Under the pieces are notes generated by a model, which did not search any database, had not been told where the DNA came from, and saw only the letters and a program-made list of their open reading frames with translations. DNA of 36,504 nt from Paracoccaceae bacterium (GTDB lineage Bacteria > Pseudomonadota > Alphaproteobacteria > Rhodobacterales > Rhodobacteraceae), in assembly GCA_020832445.1 (NCBI GenBank), contig JAFIEO010000011.1, forward strand, positions 1-36,504, written 5' to 3'. Below, in pieces: positions 33,542-36,504 of this stretch (position 1 is the stretch's first letter; every line of letters begins with the position of its first letter). Both the position numbers and the translations under genes were made by a program.

Positions 33542-33611
33542 GCCACCAATGCAGCGTTGCCAGTCTTTTTTTGACATGCAGCGCAGCAGGACACCCGAAA
33601 ACCTGACAGAT

Positions 33612-34334
33612 TCAGAACGCAGACCAAACGCCCATGCGCCAGCCAGATTCGCGCCATCCCCCGAATGTGCGGCTGTATCCAAGTGTCATGGAAAACCGTT
33701 CGGTTACATCAACCGCCGCCGAAACCGTTACGCGTGACAAGCGCGCCTCGTGCGTGAATATCCGTCCTGCATCAACCCAGCCACGCAACCGGGGCAGGAT
33801 GTTGACACCAAGCTGCGCGGTCATATCGCGCTGGCCCTGCTCCATCCCGTCCGACAAACCTGCCGATGCCCCAAGCCTTGCCCATGCAGCATAGCCGAGA
33901 GTATCAAAACTGTGGCCCAGATGCGCGGCCAGCCGCACGCGGTCCCCGTCCTGCGGGGCATTATGCGCGACCTGCACTTCAAATGCGACAGGGGTTCGCA
34001 CCATCACCTCGCCCAGATGCACGCGCAGAAAAACACTGCTGTGCAAGGGCACGCCATAAAACCGCGCCAAAGGGGGCAGTTGTGCGGGATTGTCCCAGCC
34101 GGTTTGCTGTTCCACCCTGGCGCCAAGGGTCAGATGGTCCGACAATCCGTATTCCAGATAATGCCGGTGCGACAGACGGTCTGCACCGCCCTGTCGGTCT
34201 ACCGCAATTTCACTGGAAAAAAACACATTTCCCTTGCCGCGCGGCCACGGTCCGGCCAGTCCCGCGCCTGCGGACAAGGCGCTGATGGTCACAAACAGAA
34301 ATATGGCAAGACTTGCGTGGCGATATACAGACAT
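33612..34334 (-). CDS. Exported protein, probably outer-membrane beta-barrel
   Basis: 240 residues. Signal peptide at residues 1 to about 27 (hydrophobic SLAIFLFVTISALSAGAGLAG). The mature part has alternating amphipathic strands (HRHYLEYGLSDHLTLGARVEQ, TPVAFEVQVAHN, RVRLAAHLGHSF, FSMTLGYSRTFGGW) and ends in Phe (VWSAF), the C-terminal signature of barrel proteins for the BAM machinery. No specific family recognised; function unknown. Start chosen at the ATG at 34334, where a signal peptide begins; the frame extends 34 residues upstream without such features. Lies 102 bases after the ABC exporter gene on the same strand. Confidence 0.7.
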   Translation of the reverse strand: MSVYRHASLAIFLFVTISALSAGAGLAGPWPRGKGNVFFSSEIAVDRQGGADRLSHRHYLEYGLSDHLTLGARVEQQTGWDNPAQLPPLARFYGVPLHSSVFLRVHLGEVMVRTPVAFEVQVAHNAPQDGDRVRLAAHLGHSFDTLGYAAWARLGASAGLSDGMEQGQRDMTAQLGVNILPRLRGWVDAGRIFTHEARLSRVTVSAAVDVTERFSMTLGYSRTFGGWRESGWRMGVWSAF

Positions 34335-34436
34335 ATGCCCATCAACGCCAAAAATGGTTAACAACTGGTTACGATTTGCAGCGGCCCGTAACCTGCCCAT
34401 GTTACGAAAACGGCGGACAAAACTGCCCGCCGCCAC

Positions 34437-36293
34437 TTATGCCTGTGGCAAAAACCCGCCCGATTGCCGCGCCCAAAGCCGCGCATAAAGCCCGCCCTCG
34501 GCCAGCAGTTCCGCATGTGTGCCCTGCTCTACAATGCGGCCCTCATCCATGATGATCAGCCGGTCCATAGCTGCAATCGTTGACAGGCGGTGTGCAATTG
34601 CGATCACGGTCTTGCCCTGCATCAGGCGGTCAAGCTGGCCCTGGATCGCGGCCTCGACTTCGGAATCCAGTGCCGATGTGGCCTCGTCCAGAATAAGGAT
34701 TGGTGCATCTTTCAGGGCCACACGCGCAATCGCAATGCGCTGGCGCTGACCGCCCGACAGTTTTACCCCGCGTTCGCCCACATGCGCATCAAGCCCCTGC
34801 CGCCCCTTGGAATCAACCAGATCGACAATGAACCCGTCAGCCTCGGCCATGCGCGCGGCCTGCCAGATTTCGGCATCACTTGCACTTGGTCTGCCATAGG
34901 CAATGTTGTCGCGCACAGACCGGTGCAACAGGGCCGTATCTTGCGTGACCATGCCGATGGCTGCGCGCAAACTGTCTTGTGTGACGGTGGAAATATCCTG
35001 CCCGTCAATCATAATGCGGCCGGACCCCACATCATAAAAGCGCAGTAACAGATTGACCAAGGTGGATTTTCCCGCACCGGACCGCCCCACAAGCCCGATC
35101 TTTTCGCCCGGCGCAATCTGCAAATCCATGCAGTCAATGACGGCCGGTTTGCGCCCGCCGGCCAATGCGGGATCATAGCGGAAGGTCAGCTTGTCAAAGC
35201 GAATCGCGGCATTTTTCACCATCAACGCTTTCGCATCGGGTGCATCATGCACCGCACGCGCCGCCGCAAATGTGGCAATCCCGTCGCGCACTGTGCCAAT
35301 GTTTTCAAACAGCGCCGCGAATTCCCACATGATCCAATGCGACATGTTCCCCAACCGCAAGGCCAGCGGGATGGCAACTGCCAGCGCGCCAAGTTCCACC
35401 TGCCCTTGCAGCCACAGCCAGATTCCCAGCCCCGTCACGGCGGCGGTCAGCAGCGCGTTCAGCACATTGACCGACACATCCTGCACCGCCACCAGCCGCA
35501 TCTGGCGGTAAACCGTCTGCAAAAACCCGTCCAACCCATTGCGCGCATAGGTTTCTTCGCGCGCACTGTGGCTGAACAGTTTGACAGTCGCGATATTGGT
35601 GTAGCTGTCGACAATGCGCCCCGTCATATCGGCGCGCGCATCTGCCTGTTGTTGCGCCACACGACCCAAGCGCGGAACGATTACCCATAGCAGCGCGCCA
35701 TACGCCATAGCCCATAGCAAAAACGGCAACGCCAGCCACAGATCCTGCGTGGCCGCCAACCACAGTGACCCCAGAAAATAGGCCACAATATACACAGCCA
35801 CATCCATCAGTTTCATGGTCACTTCGCGCACGGCCAGTGCGGTCTGCATCAGTCTGGTGGAAATGCGCCCTGCGAACTCATCCTGAAAATAGCCCATCGA
35901 CTGGCCCAGCAACCAGCGGTGGCCCAGCCAGCGAATGCGCTGCGGAAAATTCGCCATGATCGCCTGATACATGACCAATGCGCCAATCACGGACACAACA
36001 GGCAAGACCAGCAGTTGCAGCCCTGCCATTGCGGTCAGGCGCGCGCCTTCTTCGGCCAGAAACCGCTCGGGGCCAAGTTCGGTCATCCGGTTGACCAGCG
36101 TTCCCAGATACCCCAGCAGGATGATTTCAATCGCGGCAAAGATAATGGACAGACCCGACATGAACAAAAGCCACGGCAGAACACCGCGCGCATAATGCAG
36201 CACAAACCCCAGCATGGTTTCGGGCGGACGCTGGGGCGCATCGTCAGGATAGGCGTTGATACGCCCTTCAAAATAGGAAAACAGCCGTTTCAT
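34437..36293 (-). CDS. ABC exporter, fused membrane and ATPase domains (MsbA/ABCB type)
   Basis: 618 residues. N-terminal domain of six membrane segments (residues about 35-335), then an ATPase domain with Walker A GLVGRSGAGKST near residue 400, Q-loop MVTQDTALL, signature LSGGQRQRIAIAR near 514, Walker B PILILDEATSALD near 530 and H-loop AIAHRLSTI. A half-transporter working as a homodimer; lipid or drug export is typical, the substrate is not evident. The ATG at 36293 has GGAG 6 bases upstream; ATG codons at 36308 and 36335 lie inside the tuf terminator region. The neighbouring barrel-like gene may or may not be a partner. Confidence 0.92.
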   Translation of the reverse strand: MKRLFSYFEGRINAYPDDAPQRPPETMLGFVLHYARGVLPWLLFMSGLSIIFAAIEIILLGYLGTLVNRMTELGPERFLAEEGARLTAMAGLQLLVLPVVSVIGALVMYQAIMANFPQRIRWLGHRWLLGQSMGYFQDEFAGRISTRLMQTALAVREVTMKLMDVAVYIVAYFLGSLWLAATQDLWLALPFLLWAMAYGALLWVIVPRLGRVAQQQADARADMTGRIVDSYTNIATVKLFSHSAREETYARNGLDGFLQTVYRQMRLVAVQDVSVNVLNALLTAAVTGLGIWLWLQGQVELGALAVAIPLALRLGNMSHWIMWEFAALFENIGTVRDGIATFAAARAVHDAPDAKALMVKNAAIRFDKLTFRYDPALAGGRKPAVIDCMDLQIAPGEKIGLVGRSGAGKSTLVNLLLRFYDVGSGRIMIDGQDISTVTQDSLRAAIGMVTQDTALLHRSVRDNIAYGRPSASDAEIWQAARMAEADGFIVDLVDSKGRQGLDAHVGERGVKLSGGQRQRIAIARVALKDAPILILDEATSALDSEVEAAIQGQLDRLMQGKTVIAIAHRLSTIAAMDRLIIMDEGRIVEQGTHAELLAEGGLYARLWARQSGGFLPQA

Positions 36294-36310
36294 CAGGTGC
36301 TCCGACATAG

Positions 36311-36344
36311 AAAAGGGGCATGCAGTGACCCGCATGCCCCCAAA
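36311..36344 (-). terminator. Intrinsic terminator of tuf
   Basis: GGGGCATGC (36315-36323), loop of 8, GCATGCCCC (36332-36340), giving a 9-bp perfect stem; on the minus strand it is followed by TTTT (36314-36311), and A/T runs lie on both sides. It sits 25 bases after the tuf stop and 18 bases before the ABC exporter start codon. Confidence 0.85.
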
Positions 36345-36365
36345 AAATCGAAGCGGATCAGATGA

Positions 36366-36504
36366 TTACTCGATGATTTTTGCAACGACGCCGGCGCCGA
36401 CGGTGCGGCCGCCTTCACGGATGGCGAAGCGCAGTTTCTCTTCCATGGCGATGGGCGCGATCAGTTCAACCGTGAATTTCAGGTTGTCGCCCGGCATCAC
36501 CATT
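36366..36504 (-). CDS. tuf: Elongation factor Tu, C-terminal end (gene continues beyond the window)
   Basis: Partial: the last 45 codons plus stop. The reading [20 protein letters not shown], then [17 protein letters not shown] at the end, is the strongly conserved domain III of EF-Tu, which delivers aminoacyl-tRNA to the ribosome. The ochre stop is at 36368-36366, followed by a terminator. tuf upstream of tRNA-Trp-secE-nusG is a conserved bacterial order; here three protein genes intervene before secE. Confidence 0.97.
   Translation of the reverse strand, partial: MVMPGDNLKFTVELIAPIAMEEKLRFAIREGGRTVGAGVVAKIIE

Noticed and set aside
1-36504. CRISPR array, insertion sequence, prophage or toxin-antitoxin pair
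   Set aside because: No regularly spaced repeats, transposase, integrase, phage structural genes or paired small toxin-antitoxin frames were seen on either strand.

Overview
The window reads as ordinary chromosome of an alphaproteobacterium of the Rhodobacteraceae/Paracoccaceae type. The case rests on high G+C coding DNA, a short prolyl-tRNA synthetase, a RpoHII-like sigma factor followed by chaN-coaBC-dut, the glnD-murJ and lpoA/rsmI-yraN-gshB groupings, and intergenic hairpins rich in GGGGC/GCCCC. The genus cannot be fixed from sequence alone. I see no IS element, CRISPR array, prophage or origin.

Left part (1-7.2 kb): lolD and its permease gene overlap and lie among less usual genes: a membrane-bound pentapeptide-repeat protein with a markedly AT-richer 3' part, a membrane-anchored coiled-coil protein with kinesin-light-chain-type TPRs, and a hemerythrin-like protein. 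proS follows after a hairpin-rich gap. Then come an L,D-transpeptidase (7.3-7.95 kb) with a strong terminator, a 330-base stretch without a gene, and trpS.

Middle (9.4-20.8 kb): a rhomboid-like protein lacking the catalytic Ser and His positions converges on a tightly packed operon lpoA-like > glnD > small OmdA-domain gene > murJ (minus strand). Divergent from it run rsmI-yraN, gshB and an HSL-type esterase, and the esterase converges on yifB/comM. This stretch combines envelope growth (MurJ, LpoA-like, L,D-transpeptidase), nitrogen sensing (GlnD) and glutathione synthesis.

Right-middle (20.8-30.1 kb): rpoH, behind a candidate RpoE/ECF-type promoter, leads chaN-like, coaBC, dut and a membrane-anchored E1-like (ThiF/MoeB) gene. 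A CpdB-like phosphoesterase without a visible signal peptide converges on it. nudC and a pgsA-moaD-moaE cluster follow.

Right end (30.2-36.5 kb, minus strand): tuf (3' end only), tRNA-Trp, secE, nusG, rplK and rplA form the classical translation/transcription cluster. Here it is interrupted by an MsbA-type ABC exporter and an outer-membrane-like protein (between tuf and tRNA-Trp) and by a sulfotransferase-like gene (between tRNA-Trp and secE). rplA ends against moaE at a bidirectional terminator and is not followed by rplJL-rpoBC.

I did not find a convincing new multi-gene system. The best leads are the membrane-anchored E1-like protein, the genes inserted into the tuf-secE cluster, the rpoH promoter, the pseudo-rhomboid, and the accessory genes around lolCD.
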